Origin: UBA6107 sp963814295
GTDB lineage: Bacteria > Chloroflexota > Anaerolineae > Anaerolineales > Anaerolineaceae
Assembly (NCBI GenBank): GCA_963814295.1
Contig: CAWFCH010000008.1
Coordinates: forward strand, 299,197 to 363,196
Reading direction: 5' to 3'
DNA length: 64,000 nt
Shown piece after piece: positions 19,901 through 27,140 of the stretch. The position numbers and the translations under genes are program-made. Position 1 is the stretch's first letter; each line of letters starts with the position of its first letter. The notes beneath the pieces were generated by a model, which saw only the letters and a program-made list of their open reading frames with translations, had not been told where the DNA came from and did no database searches.

Positions 19901-20177
19901 TCATGAAGCTTTCATGACGGCCGCGCTGAATCTTATCAACCTGTATCTAAAATCCGGAAAATATTCCATGGCGGCAGCTCTTGCCAACCAAGCACTTGAA
20001 GAGGATAATTACAACGAAGCTGTGTACCGCTCTGCCATGATGGCGTATTCCGCCATGGAAGACCGGCCGGCGGTGGCGCGTCAGTTTGAGCGCTGTAAAT
20101 TAATTTTGAAAAAAGAACTTGACCTCGAGCCTTCACCGCAGACTGTTAAGTTATACAATTCATTAATGCAGCAATAA
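16941..20177 (+). CDS. STAND ATPase - TPR - SARP/BTAD transcriptional regulator
   Basis: A 1078-residue regulator. Residues 1-330 form a MalT-like signal-transducing ATPase with Walker A APAGYGKT at 44-51 and Walker B-like FIFVLDDYHLV near 135. Residues about 400-780 are helical TPR-type repeats, the usual ligand or protein sensor. From about residue 838 comes a SARP winged-helix domain (RGFGRMQVRLGN ... LFFYLLSHPEGVTKEEV ... LRFKNSIYRLRRAVG) and then a BTAD domain to the end. MalT itself has a LuxR domain here, so the output module is swapped. It directly precedes the small-peptide cassette at 20372-22612 on the same strand and is its likely regulator (inference from position). Confidence 0.9.
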   Translation: MPPDLPVIRTKTLIPRRRSEILSRPRLLTVLDNMLDLKLLIVAAPAGYGKTSLLVDFSHHTQVPICWYALDPLDNDPKRFIAHFIAAIQGKFPAFGQMALAALADLSQDKMNLDPVISAIVNDAYENITEHFIFVLDDYHLVRDCKPIELFINRIIQESAENCHYVIASRTLLTLPDLSLLVARSQVDGLSFEELAFLPEEIKQLMAVNYHQSLSDQRAEEMITRTEGWITGLLLTAQLSPKGPYERSRVEKVSGVGIYEYLTQQVFERQSLAMQSFLLRTSLLEEFDASLCERIVGKSLGLEGQNWDEVIEKIQRDNLFVLPVGDETLFLRYHHLFRDFLQNRMRVERPEETRRIESELALYYESVQEWERAISICFRIGTPEQQVEIIRKAAPSMILSGRLVTLSDWLDALPGRLGEKKPELLSIRGSIAMLRGDFKASLELLDAAIRDLRTAGSAEELAAALIRRSAINRHLGHYETALKDTQDAIELTRPPFGAPQNYAEALRAEGLVYLQTGELNDAQWKLRESYRRFQDLGMESDAAKVLLDLGVVYSARADLDQSEKCFMSSLEYWQAVQSPLWLANVLNNVGMLQYQRSHYEQAAVTLERSLSYSRMANPRMEGYVLTSLGDLYRDVRALKEARQAYGQAVEVLQKTSDLSLDVYLTLAMATLDRITGYQSSAQQQISLALEKAQKSGSKYELNLCLLEQAVLDLKNDKSSDLGLTFKQLEDYFTAAGYQLEGFRASVYRVLAGLNERGGFSQDEGSEISFPNAEGSLHQSLVQIGMEFRTILENITSDAELFPAIAQLLDEVAVFEKRLPQIHRVIRRHSSAVDFANPKLTIRGFGRMQVRLGNRIVTGKDWKTQMVRDLFFYLLSHPEGVTKEEVGTAFWPDADRDTVKLRFKNSIYRLRRAVGKDSVSFDDDVYRFNRSIDYDYDVDTFIIELENAKKAQVMEEAIEHYRAAIANYHGSLLPKIDQDWVLVAREQYHEAFMTAALNLINLYLKSGKYSMAAALANQALEEDNYNEAVYRSAMMAYSAMEDRPAVARQFERCKLILKKELDLEPSPQTVKLYNSLMQQ

Positions 20178-20371
20178 GAATTTATCCGTCAAAACTCAAT
20201 ATCTATAAACAAGGAGGTGATAACGAGCACATCTCTGTGTTTTGGTGTTAATTAATACTGCAGCATCATTTGTATTAATGAGCATCATCTGCATCCTGTT
20301 TTGCAGCCTGCCTGATGAGATAATCAGCAGGTATCGAAAACCATCATCACAAAATCTTAAAGGAGTCTCTC
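20178..20371 (+). promoter_or_regulatory. Leader region ahead of the 42-residue peptide gene
   Basis: About 190 bases with no long frame. It contains AAGGAGGTGAT at 20212-20222, an exact match to the anti-Shine-Dalgarno complement, but no ATG follows at normal distance. The only in-frame option is the GTG inside the motif, giving 12 codons. A hairpin CCTG(c)CTGAT / ATCAGCAGG lies at about 20308-20332. A normal ribosome site AAAGGAG stands before 20372. Confidence 0.4.
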
Positions 20372-20500
20372 ATGAAAACACTGTCAATGTTGTCTGGTAA
20401 ATTTGGTAGCAAGGTTCGCTTGGTCATCTTTGTCCTCACCCTCGTTTTGTTTGTCCTGGCAGCGGGTGCCCCATACGCTACTGGTTCTGTCGGCGGATAA
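20372..20500 (+). CDS. Small hydrophobic peptide, 42 residues
   Basis: Start ATG 20372 with AAAGGAGTCTCTC upstream, stop TAA at 20498-20500. The N-terminus is basic (two Lys and an Arg in the first 16 residues). Then comes a single strongly hydrophobic segment LVIFVLTLVLFVLAAG and a short tail APYATGSVGG ending in Gly-Gly. This is the shape of a secreted or membrane-anchored signal peptide precursor or a small membrane protein. It lies 11 bases before the DUF5317 gene and 194 after the SARP regulator. No family recognised. Confidence 0.62.
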   Translation: MKTLSMLSGKFGSKVRLVIFVLTLVLFVLAAGAPYATGSVGG

Positions 20501-20510
20501 TTGACCTTTA

Positions 20511-21104
20511 ATGGTCCTTCTCGTCGCAGTCCTGGTAGGATTGGCCGCCGGGATTTGTAGAGCGCGTATAGGGAAAAGGGAATACAGGGTATATGACCTC
20601 AAAGCAACCGGATTGGTGCTGCTGGCTTTCATTCCCCAGTTCATCATCTTCTTTCTCCCATTTACCCGCTCGCGGATCTCAAACACCACCGCGTCCATCC
20701 TGTATGTCTGTTCTCTGGTTTTACTAATCGTTTTTTCGCTCTTTAATATCCGTAAGATCAGTTTCTGGCCGATCACAGCCGGCTTCCTGCTGAACGCGCT
20801 GGTCATCCTGTTGAACGGCGGCTGGATGCCCATCAGCCCGGCGATGGTGCAAAAACTCACCACCGGTGCATCAGAAGGCACCTGGCAGTTAGGGGAGCGC
20901 CTCGCTTACAGCAAGGACATTGTGCTGGCACCTGATGTGACAAGGTTGTGGTTACTGAGTGACCGCTTCACCTTGCCGGACTGGATCAATTACCGGGTGG
21001 CCTTCAGTTTAGGCGACGCTTTGATCTTTGTAGGAGTCATCTGGCTGCTCTGGTCGCTAGGCGGAATAGAGAACGAAAACAAAAAGGAGAAACAAAATGA
21101 GTAA
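20511..21104 (+). CDS. DUF5317 family membrane protein
   Basis: A 197-residue protein with about five membrane helices. The signature of the family is visible: LVGLAAGI near the N-terminus, LVILLNGGWMPISPAMV in the middle and DRFTLPDWINYRVAFSLGDALIFVG near the end. DUF5317 has no known function and is common in Actinobacteria, Firmicutes and Chloroflexi. It overlaps the following NHLP-like gene by 8 bases and so is translationally linked to it. Confidence 0.82.
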   Translation: MVLLVAVLVGLAAGICRARIGKREYRVYDLKATGLVLLAFIPQFIIFFLPFTRSRISNTTASILYVCSLVLLIVFSLFNIRKISFWPITAGFLLNALVILLNGGWMPISPAMVQKLTTGASEGTWQLGERLAYSKDIVLAPDVTRLWLLSDRFTLPDWINYRVAFSLGDALIFVGVIWLLWSLGGIENENKKEKQNE

Positions 21105-21381
21105 CATTTTTCATGATTATCATCATCATGATGAAAGCATCCTGCAGAAGGAACGGGAATACAGCCGCATCCTGACCGCAGCCGTAGTAAACGAAAAGTT
21201 CCGCAAGCTGCTGCTAACCAACCCGGGAATGGCCATCAGGAAGGGTTTTGGCGGAGAGGCTTTCCACCTGGGCGCTGACGAAGCCCGGAGGATCTCCGAC
21301 ATCCGTGTCTCCACCCTGGCTGAATTCGCCCGCCTAATGAACGCCAGTTCATCAAGACTTGCAGTATCCGTTCTTGACTGA
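21097..21381 (+). CDS. Small NHLP-clan-like (Os1348-type) protein
   Basis: A 94-residue soluble protein with AAGGAG before its ATG. After a His-rich start (HDYHHHDE) comes a helix reading AAVVNEKFRKLLLTNPGMAI and then RISDIRVSTLAEFARLMN. This resembles the NHLP/Os1348 family, small relatives of nitrile-hydratase-like leader peptides used as precursors of modified peptides. No modifying enzyme (radical SAM, YcaO, LanM) or Gly-Gly protease transporter is in the window, so a precursor role is only a possibility. Confidence 0.6.
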   Translation: MSNIFHDYHHHDESILQKEREYSRILTAAVVNEKFRKLLLTNPGMAIRKGFGGEAFHLGADEARRISDIRVSTLAEFARLMNASSSRLAVSVLD

Positions 21382-21457
21382 ACTCTCATAAATTTGAAAA
21401 TTGCCGCGCGCGCTATATTGCGTTCGCGTTCAATTCTTTCCCATCAGGGTCCGGTAT

Positions 21458-22612
21458 ATGGCTCAATTTATTGATGGAATAGCGCGATTTTATAAACACA
21501 ACGACACAGGGATTCCTTCGTATGTGCAGGAAAAATGGACCGGTCTCTCTGACCTCAGCCATTACCTGGCGACCTCCGATAACCTGGAGGATCTGGTAGA
21601 AAGCGCTTCCAGGCATATCGCTGACATCCTTGATGTGGATCTCTGCCAGATCATCCTGGTGGATCTGAACGGGCATTATCGGTGTCGAGCTGTGTATTCC
21701 AGGTCAGAGCCTATGGTTGTAATGGGAGAATTCATGGATCCGGAGGCTGTTGAAGGAGTTTGTAACAGGCTGCTGGATCCAGAAAATAATGCACGGTTTT
21801 TCCTGGCGCATGAGCACCTTTCAGAACAGGAAAGGATAAGCCTGGGTATTAAGGGTGGTGATCTATCGTGGATCATTCCCATGAGGGTTGAGTCGAGCGG
21901 TATCGGCGTATTGATACTGGGGCAATCTTCAAACAATGAGAAATTAGTGCTGTCCGAAGATTCATACTACCTTGTGGACCTGATCGCGGATCAACTGGCA
22001 AGCGCCATTTACAGAACCCAGATGAACGACCGGCTTGAGTTGCTCTCCATCGAAACCGTGATCGTGCTTTCTAAAACACTTGAAACACGGGATTTGCATA
22101 GTGCTTCACACAGTAAACGAATGGCGGCATTATCCGAGCAAATGGCGCATCAGTACCGGTTTTCCGTTCGAGAGACGCGGGAGCTGTGCTGGGCAGCGCT
22201 GCTGCATGACATTGGAAAGATAGGTGTCGAAGATACCATCCTGAAGAAGGAAGGCCCTCTTACCGAAAAAGAATGGGAAATTATGAGGACCCATCCAGGG
22301 ATCGGTGCGCAGATCGTTGGAGGAGTTTCAGGCCTTGAGAAGATCGCACCGCTTATTAACGCTCACCATGAGCGCATGGATGGTAAAGGTTACCCGCAGG
22401 GTTTGATCGGGGAGGAGATTCCCCTGGGGGCGCGCATACTAGCCGTCGCGGACGCTTATACGACGATGACAGATGGGCGGCCTTATCAGAAAAAATGCAC
22501 TCATGAAGAGGCGTTACAGGAGTTACTGGATAACACTGGGACCGCATATGATTCGGAAGTTGTGAAAATATTCATCAGTTTATTTGATGGGAACATTGAT
22601 TCAATGGATTAA
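21458..22612 (+). CDS. GAF - HD-GYP domain protein (possible cyclic-di-GMP phosphodiesterase)
   Basis: A 384-residue protein from the ATG at 21458. Residues about 40-200 fit a GAF sensor domain. The C-terminal half carries HD-GYP: HSKRMAALSEQM, LLHDIGKIGV (HD at about residue 250), HHERMDGKGYPQGL and ILAVADAYTTMTDGRPY. The GYP motif HHE..DGKGYP is intact, so metal binding and phosphodiesterase activity are plausible. It follows the NHLP-like gene and is the last gene before a bidirectional terminator. It may read a signal made by the same cassette. Confidence 0.85.
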   Translation: MAQFIDGIARFYKHNDTGIPSYVQEKWTGLSDLSHYLATSDNLEDLVESASRHIADILDVDLCQIILVDLNGHYRCRAVYSRSEPMVVMGEFMDPEAVEGVCNRLLDPENNARFFLAHEHLSEQERISLGIKGGDLSWIIPMRVESSGIGVLILGQSSNNEKLVLSEDSYYLVDLIADQLASAIYRTQMNDRLELLSIETVIVLSKTLETRDLHSASHSKRMAALSEQMAHQYRFSVRETRELCWAALLHDIGKIGVEDTILKKEGPLTEKEWEIMRTHPGIGAQIVGGVSGLEKIAPLINAHHERMDGKGYPQGLIGEEIPLGARILAVADAYTTMTDGRPYQKKCTHEEALQELLDNTGTAYDSEVVKIFISLFDGNIDSMD

Positions 22613-22666
22613 TACTTTTTTGCCTACGTATAGGCATACCAGTTCTTCGCTGAAGGGGGAAAACTG

Positions 22667-22699
22667 AAATGGATGACCGTAGACTTGGGTCATCCATTT
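22667..22699. terminator. Bidirectional terminator between convergent genes
   Basis: A 12-bp perfect stem (AAATGGATGACC / GGTCATCCATTT) with a 9-base loop between the plus-strand HD-GYP gene and the minus-strand patatin gene. Confidence 0.82.
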
Positions 22700-22728
22700 T
22701 CTTTAATTCGCTTGTTTATTTTGAAAAA

Positions 22729-23553
22729 TCATTGCTTGATGCGTAGATCCCTCCGCAACTGAGGCATCACCTGCCTGGCAGCTTCACGCCCGGCTTCAGT
22801 TACCTGTGGGACGTCCTTGAATCCCCAGGACGAGTACTGTGCCACCATGGGGCGAATGTAGCAGTTGGACGCATCTTCATTAGGCAATGCGGCACGCGAT
22901 TGCATAATGTAAACCATCGACAGCATGATTTCGAACGGGTTTTCAGGTTTCTTGGCATTCACGCCGCTGTGAGAGACATCGCTGGATATGACGTAACGGG
23001 CACCCATGGATTTTACCTGTTCAGCCGGAAGGTTATCCACGATCCCGCCGTCCACCAGTAGGCGTCCATTGATCTCGACTGGAGAAAATAACCCGGGGAT
23101 GGCCGCGCTCGCCCGTATGGCGGGTGCAAGAGGTCCCTCATCGAGAACGATTCTTGCGCCGGTTTGAATATCGCATGCCACCGCGGCAAACGGGATCTTC
23201 AGATCCTTGAAATCGATGTCACCGATCTTCTTGCGAAGGAAGTCCTCCATCGGCTGGGTATCAAAAATGGATAGAGAACTCCGGATAGACAACTTGAGCA
23301 GGGTAGGCCAGTTCATGGTACTGAAAAGGGATTCAATCTCACTCAAGGGAACGCCAGCGCAGTAAGCTGCACCAACCAGCGCCCCGGCGCTGGTTCCTGC
23401 GACCAGGTCCGGGCGAATACCATTTTCCTCCAGCACCTGCAACACACCAACGTGCGCCGCGCCGAAGGTCGCGCCTCCACTTAGAGCAAGACCGATCTTT
23501 CTTCTGGGTACAAGATTCCTGACCAGATCCATCAGTTGATCAATGTGTTTCAT
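22729..23553 (-). CDS. Patatin-like phospholipase family protein (RssA-like)
   Basis: A 274-residue protein of the patatin/RssA group. The oxyanion-hole stretch GLALSGGATFGAAHVGVL, nucleophile motif GTSAG and catalytic Asp motif DGGIVDNLP are all present. It should be a serine hydrolase acting on lipids. No signal peptide. Its own transcription unit: the next upstream gene on this strand begins its stop at 23615. Confidence 0.9.
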   Translation of the reverse strand: MKHIDQLMDLVRNLVPRRKIGLALSGGATFGAAHVGVLQVLEENGIRPDLVAGTSAGALVGAAYCAGVPLSEIESLFSTMNWPTLLKLSIRSSLSIFDTQPMEDFLRKKIGDIDFKDLKIPFAAVACDIQTGARIVLDEGPLAPAIRASAAIPGLFSPVEINGRLLVDGGIVDNLPAEQVKSMGARYVISSDVSHSGVNAKKPENPFEIMLSMVYIMQSRAALPNEDASNCYIRPMVAQYSSWGFKDVPQVTEAGREAARQVMPQLRRDLRIKQ

Positions 23554-23614
23554 ATCAATAGTCTACGCAAAATTCGAGAATAAGTCTCAAGATATCTGAT
23601 AAGCAGGATTCTAT

Positions 23615-24142
23615 TTATTTTGTGATTTGACGAAAAAGGTCATTGACCAGGCGCGACTGGTCTTTGCGGTTGACTTCGTAAACTTCGGCGTCCGGCCATC
23701 GGCGAGTTGCAGCGTCGAGGAGCGAAGGTCTGATTGTGACCAGCGCTACCAGGTAGCGGCGGGAATCAATGGCTGCAAATCCGTTCATTAATCCTTCACC
23801 CCGGTTGAACTCGAGTGGTCCCATCTCGTCAACGAATAGGATGTCGCAGGGTACGGCATTCGCGAGCACCTGGTTGCCCCAATCGAGGGTGTTCGCGTCA
23901 AAGCGCCAGTGCAAACCTGATGGTTCGATGGACTCATCCGTTTTAGGAACAGCCAGGCGCTTTTCATCGCCAGTCGATACATCCAACAAGTTGATGGCAA
24001 CCTTAATACCGTCCTCCTCAACGGGAGGGCATACAACGCCGCGGGCGCTAACCGAAAGAGTGGTCAGTTTTTCCAACAACCTTATCAACGCGGTGGTTTT
24101 CCCACTGCCTTTATCAGCTTTGAGAAGGATGATCTTTGCCAT
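23615..24142 (-). CDS. THEP1-like nucleoside-triphosphatase
   Basis: A 175-residue P-loop protein of the NTPase_1/THEP1 family. Walker A is ADKGSGKTT at about residues 8-16. Walker B is seen in CDILFVDEMGPLEFN. Members hydrolyse nucleoside triphosphates with broad specificity. It lies 7 bases after the FecE-like ATPase gene, as the last gene of the PadR-led importer operon, so it may serve substrate handling or a metallochaperone-like step after import (inference). Confidence 0.82.
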   Translation of the reverse strand: MAKIILLKADKGSGKTTALIRLLEKLTTLSVSARGVVCPPVEEDGIKVAINLLDVSTGDEKRLAVPKTDESIEPSGLHWRFDANTLDWGNQVLANAVPCDILFVDEMGPLEFNRGEGLMNGFAAIDSRRYLVALVTIRPSLLDAATRRWPDAEVYEVNRKDQSRLVNDLFRQITK

Positions 24143-24149
24143 TTTTATT

Positions 24150-24941
24150 TTAAACCCCGAGTCTTTCCATTGATTTCACGACACGCAATCCGTCAATTTG
24201 CACGACCTCAACAGGCGTTCCGTAAGTGCTGCTGAGCTTTTCCGTTGTGAAAACATCGTCCATCGAACCAGCATCCAGCACCTGGCCGGCTCGCATCAAC
24301 ACCAGTTTATCTGCGATCAATGAGGCAGCCTCGGGGTCATGCGTGCTGAAGATAATGGTTGTCCCCGCGCGGCGTAAGCGGTCCATTATCTGCAGGGTCA
24401 CGTTTCGGTTGGAGAGGTCAAGGTGCGAGGTGGGTTCGTCCAGCAAAAGAACACGCGGCTGCTGGCATAATGCCCTTGCCAGCAGCACCAGCTGTAGTTC
24501 ACCGCCGCTTAACGCTGGTATGGAGCGGTTCTCGAGATGGCTGATGCCTACATCATTCAAAGCCTGGCGGGCAATAACCGTGTCCTGCTTGCCGGGCAAT
24601 TCCAATGGGCCAAGGTAGGGAGCCCGGCCAAGAGTGACATATTCCAGGACACTGTACTCGAAGGGGATATATTCTGACTGCGGCACCAGGCCGATGTTCT
24701 GGCTGAGTTCATGGCGCGAATAGCCGCTAATGGGTCTGTCATGCAGCAGAATGGAACCGGTGAGTGGCTTATTAAGCCCAAGGATCAGATGGAGCAGTGT
24801 TGTCTTGCCAGCACCATTGGGGCCTAAAATAGCGGTAACGGTCTGCGGGGAAATATCGAAAGTTACTTCCTTTACAGCCGCTATGGCCGATGGACTGTAC
24901 GAGAAAGTGAGCGCGTTGATCTTAAGGATACTGTCGTTCAT
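24150..24941 (-). CDS. FecE/BtuD-type ABC transporter ATPase
   Basis: A 263-residue ATPase of the iron-chelate/cobalamin class. Walker A GPNGAGKTT at about residues 40-48, Q-loop in IGLVPQS, signature LSGGELQLVLLARAL, Walker B VLLLDEPTSHLD and the switch His in IIFSTHDPEAA. It overlaps the permease gene by four bases (24938-24941). It should power uptake of a siderophore, haem or corrinoid. Confidence 0.93.
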   Translation of the reverse strand: MNDSILKINALTFSYSPSAIAAVKEVTFDISPQTVTAILGPNGAGKTTLLHLILGLNKPLTGSILLHDRPISGYSRHELSQNIGLVPQSEYIPFEYSVLEYVTLGRAPYLGPLELPGKQDTVIARQALNDVGISHLENRSIPALSGGELQLVLLARALCQQPRVLLLDEPTSHLDLSNRNVTLQIMDRLRRAGTTIIFSTHDPEAASLIADKLVLMRAGQVLDAGSMDDVFTTEKLSSTYGTPVEVVQIDGLRVVKSMERLGV

Positions 24942-25930
24942 CGCGCGATCCTCATTGAACGTGAGGTCATCATGACCAGGAAAATGGCGGCACCGATAAG
25001 GGAGGTGATGATACCCAGCGGGATCTCCCCTGTGGTCAGTACCCTGGCGAGGTTATCACAGACGATACCGAAGATTGCGCCAAGAGACATGCTGAGTGGG
25101 ATGAAAGCAGCCGCGTTGGCTCCTGCGATGCGGCGCGCGATGTGTGGGATGATCAACCCGATCCAGCCCACGATTCCTGCTACCGAGACGACGACAGCGG
25201 TGACCGCCACGCTTGCCCCCAGCAGCAGGGTGCGTTCGCGTCCCACCGCAACCCCCAGTGAGAAAGCAGTTTCGTCACTAAGCGAGAGCAAGTTGAGGCG
25301 CCAACGCATCAGGTAGATGATGATCAAACCCACCACGACTACTGGCAGGATATACAGCAGATCAGTCCAGGTGACCGACCACAATCCACCCAGCAGCCAG
25401 AAAACGATTTCGGGCAGTTCAGATGTCGGATCCGCCATGTATTTAAGGATGCCAAGACCGGCTGAGAAAATGGCGGAAACAGCGATACCTGAAAGAACCA
25501 GGCGCAGTACCCAGCCACCGAAGCGGATGCGCCTGGCGATGAAATATGAGAGCATCAAACCGATCACCGCGAATCCCGCCGCGCTGAGTTCAACGACCAG
25601 CGGCGCAGTGGAAAGGAAGAGGATGCTCAACGCCGCGCCAAAACCGGCTCCCTGGGTCACTCCCAGGAAGCCGGGTTCCACCAGCGGGTTGCGAAAGAGC
25701 ATTTGCATTACGCCGCCCGCTGCGGCAAGCGACATACCCAGCAGAGCGGAGGTGATCAGGCGCGGTAACCTCAGGTTGTAGACCAGGTTCTGTCCAAGTT
25801 GGTCATTGAGCAGAACAGAGAAGGGCATAAAGAGCGGTTTAGGGTACCTGCCGATAAACATCGAAATCAGCAGGACGATGACCGGTGTGAGTACCAGTAA
25901 TAGTGTGATGAGTGTTTTATTATTTTTCAA
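24938..25930 (-). CDS. FecCD-type ABC transporter permease
   Basis: A 330-residue permease with about ten membrane helices. Family landmarks are LPRLITSALLGMSLAAAGGVMQMLFRNPL and the coupling loop GIVGWIGLIIPHIARRIAG. It pairs with the ATPase at 24150-24941. A 13-bp hairpin (25949-25978) stands between it and the binding-protein gene upstream. Confidence 0.93.
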   Translation of the reverse strand: MKNNKTLITLLLVLTPVIVLLISMFIGRYPKPLFMPFSVLLNDQLGQNLVYNLRLPRLITSALLGMSLAAAGGVMQMLFRNPLVEPGFLGVTQGAGFGAALSILFLSTAPLVVELSAAGFAVIGLMLSYFIARRIRFGGWVLRLVLSGIAVSAIFSAGLGILKYMADPTSELPEIVFWLLGGLWSVTWTDLLYILPVVVVGLIIIYLMRWRLNLLSLSDETAFSLGVAVGRERTLLLGASVAVTAVVVSVAGIVGWIGLIIPHIARRIAGANAAAFIPLSMSLGAIFGIVCDNLARVLTTGEIPLGIITSLIGAAIFLVMMTSRSMRIAR

Positions 25931-25948
25931 GACTAAACCAATTCAGGT

Positions 25949-25978
25949 CAGTGGGGTGGATGATAATCCACCCCACTG
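25949..25978 (-). terminator. Perfect hairpin between binding-protein and permease genes
   Basis: A 13-bp perfect stem (CAGTGGGGTGGAT / ATCCACCCCACTG) with loop GATA, just after the binding-protein stop (25983). It probably attenuates or stabilises, so that more binding protein than permease is made. Confidence 0.75.
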
Positions 25979-25982
25979 TTGA

Positions 25983-27140
25983 TTAAAAATCGCCCTTGAC
26001 CAGTGGGAGGATGTTTTGCTCCACAGAGGATTCGCTCAATCCGTAAAAATCGGTGTAGAAAGCGGGAATTTCCAGGTACATTTTCAGCGCCTCAAACCGC
26101 TCCGGGTGAAGCTTGGTGGCGAGCCAGGCAAGCCCCAGCGTCCAGCGGGTATCAGGCTGATCCCAGCTCTGGAAATCCAGCGGGAAAGCGTAGAGCTTTC
26201 CATTCTGTACCGCGTCCAACAGCTGCCAGTTCGCATCACTTTTTAATCCATCCACAACTTCCATGGCTTTTCCGCTGTAATCAATGACAATGATGATCTC
26301 GGGGTTCCAGGCCGCAATCTGTTCCAGGGTGATTACCGTCCAGCCTTCTCCCATAACATCCTTCCAGACCGGCACACCTCCAGCCATCTCAACCAGCTGG
26401 GTCTGAAGGTAACTACCGGTGGGCACCTTGAAAGCGACCTCTCCACCCTTGGCGGAATACTGTAACAACAGAACAGAGGGTTTTTCCTCGGTGGGGATGG
26501 TGCTGGTGATATCTGTGACCTTGGCCCGTGCCTGATCATATAACTGAACAAGTTGTTCAGCGCGCTCCTGGTTGCCGAACACTGCGCCGAGAGTGCGGAT
26601 ATCATTATTGATCGCTTCCGGGGTTTCGAGGTCGAGGTAGATCACCTTTATCCCGAGCAGTTCAACCTGATCACCCAATTGTTCTTTTAGATACGATTTC
26701 ATCAATACCAGGTCGGGGTTTAATGGGGCGATCTGCTCAGGACCCGCATCTGATTCAAGAATGGTCATGTCACGGCTCTGCGGAAATGCGGTATTTACGA
26801 AATCCAAGCCGGATTGCGAGCGCAGTTCATAACCGATGATCCTGTCAGGGGCTTCGGGGAAAAGAAAAGCCGCATCCAACAGCATGAAATTCGCCTTGCC
26901 CACGATCATGATGCGTGTGGGGTACACATCAAACTCGACCGCGCGACCAAGCGCATCGGTGACGATAATCTTTTCTGCCACTGGTGCTTCAGTCGGTGCT
27001 GCAGTCTCAACTAAGGGCGGGGCTTCGGTCGCGGGCGGTTCGGTAAGGACTGGAAGGGCAGTTGGGGCTGGTGCCGCGCAGCCAGCTAACAGGCTGCTCA
27101 GCAGTAGTGCTACGATCAATAACTGGATGGAGCGTTTCAT
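25983..27140 (-). CDS. BtuF/FecB-type substrate-binding lipoprotein
   Basis: A 385-residue lipoprotein: signal sequence, lipobox SLLAGC, then an Ala/Pro/Thr/Glu linker to about residue 55. The binding domain has two lobes, with IIVTDALGRAVEFDVYPTRIMIVGKANFM at the first and MGEGWTVITLEQIAAWNPEIIIV at the second, as in TroA-like receptors for siderophores, haem or cobalamin. The start overlaps the PadR stop (ATGA), so it is co-translated with the regulator. Ligand unknown. Confidence 0.88.
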   Translation of the reverse strand: MKRSIQLLIVALLLSSLLAGCAAPAPTALPVLTEPPATEAPPLVETAAPTEAPVAEKIIVTDALGRAVEFDVYPTRIMIVGKANFMLLDAAFLFPEAPDRIIGYELRSQSGLDFVNTAFPQSRDMTILESDAGPEQIAPLNPDLVLMKSYLKEQLGDQVELLGIKVIYLDLETPEAINNDIRTLGAVFGNQERAEQLVQLYDQARAKVTDITSTIPTEEKPSVLLLQYSAKGGEVAFKVPTGSYLQTQLVEMAGGVPVWKDVMGEGWTVITLEQIAAWNPEIIIVIDYSGKAMEVVDGLKSDANWQLLDAVQNGKLYAFPLDFQSWDQPDTRWTLGLAWLATKLHPERFEALKMYLEIPAFYTDFYGLSESSVEQNILPLVKGDF

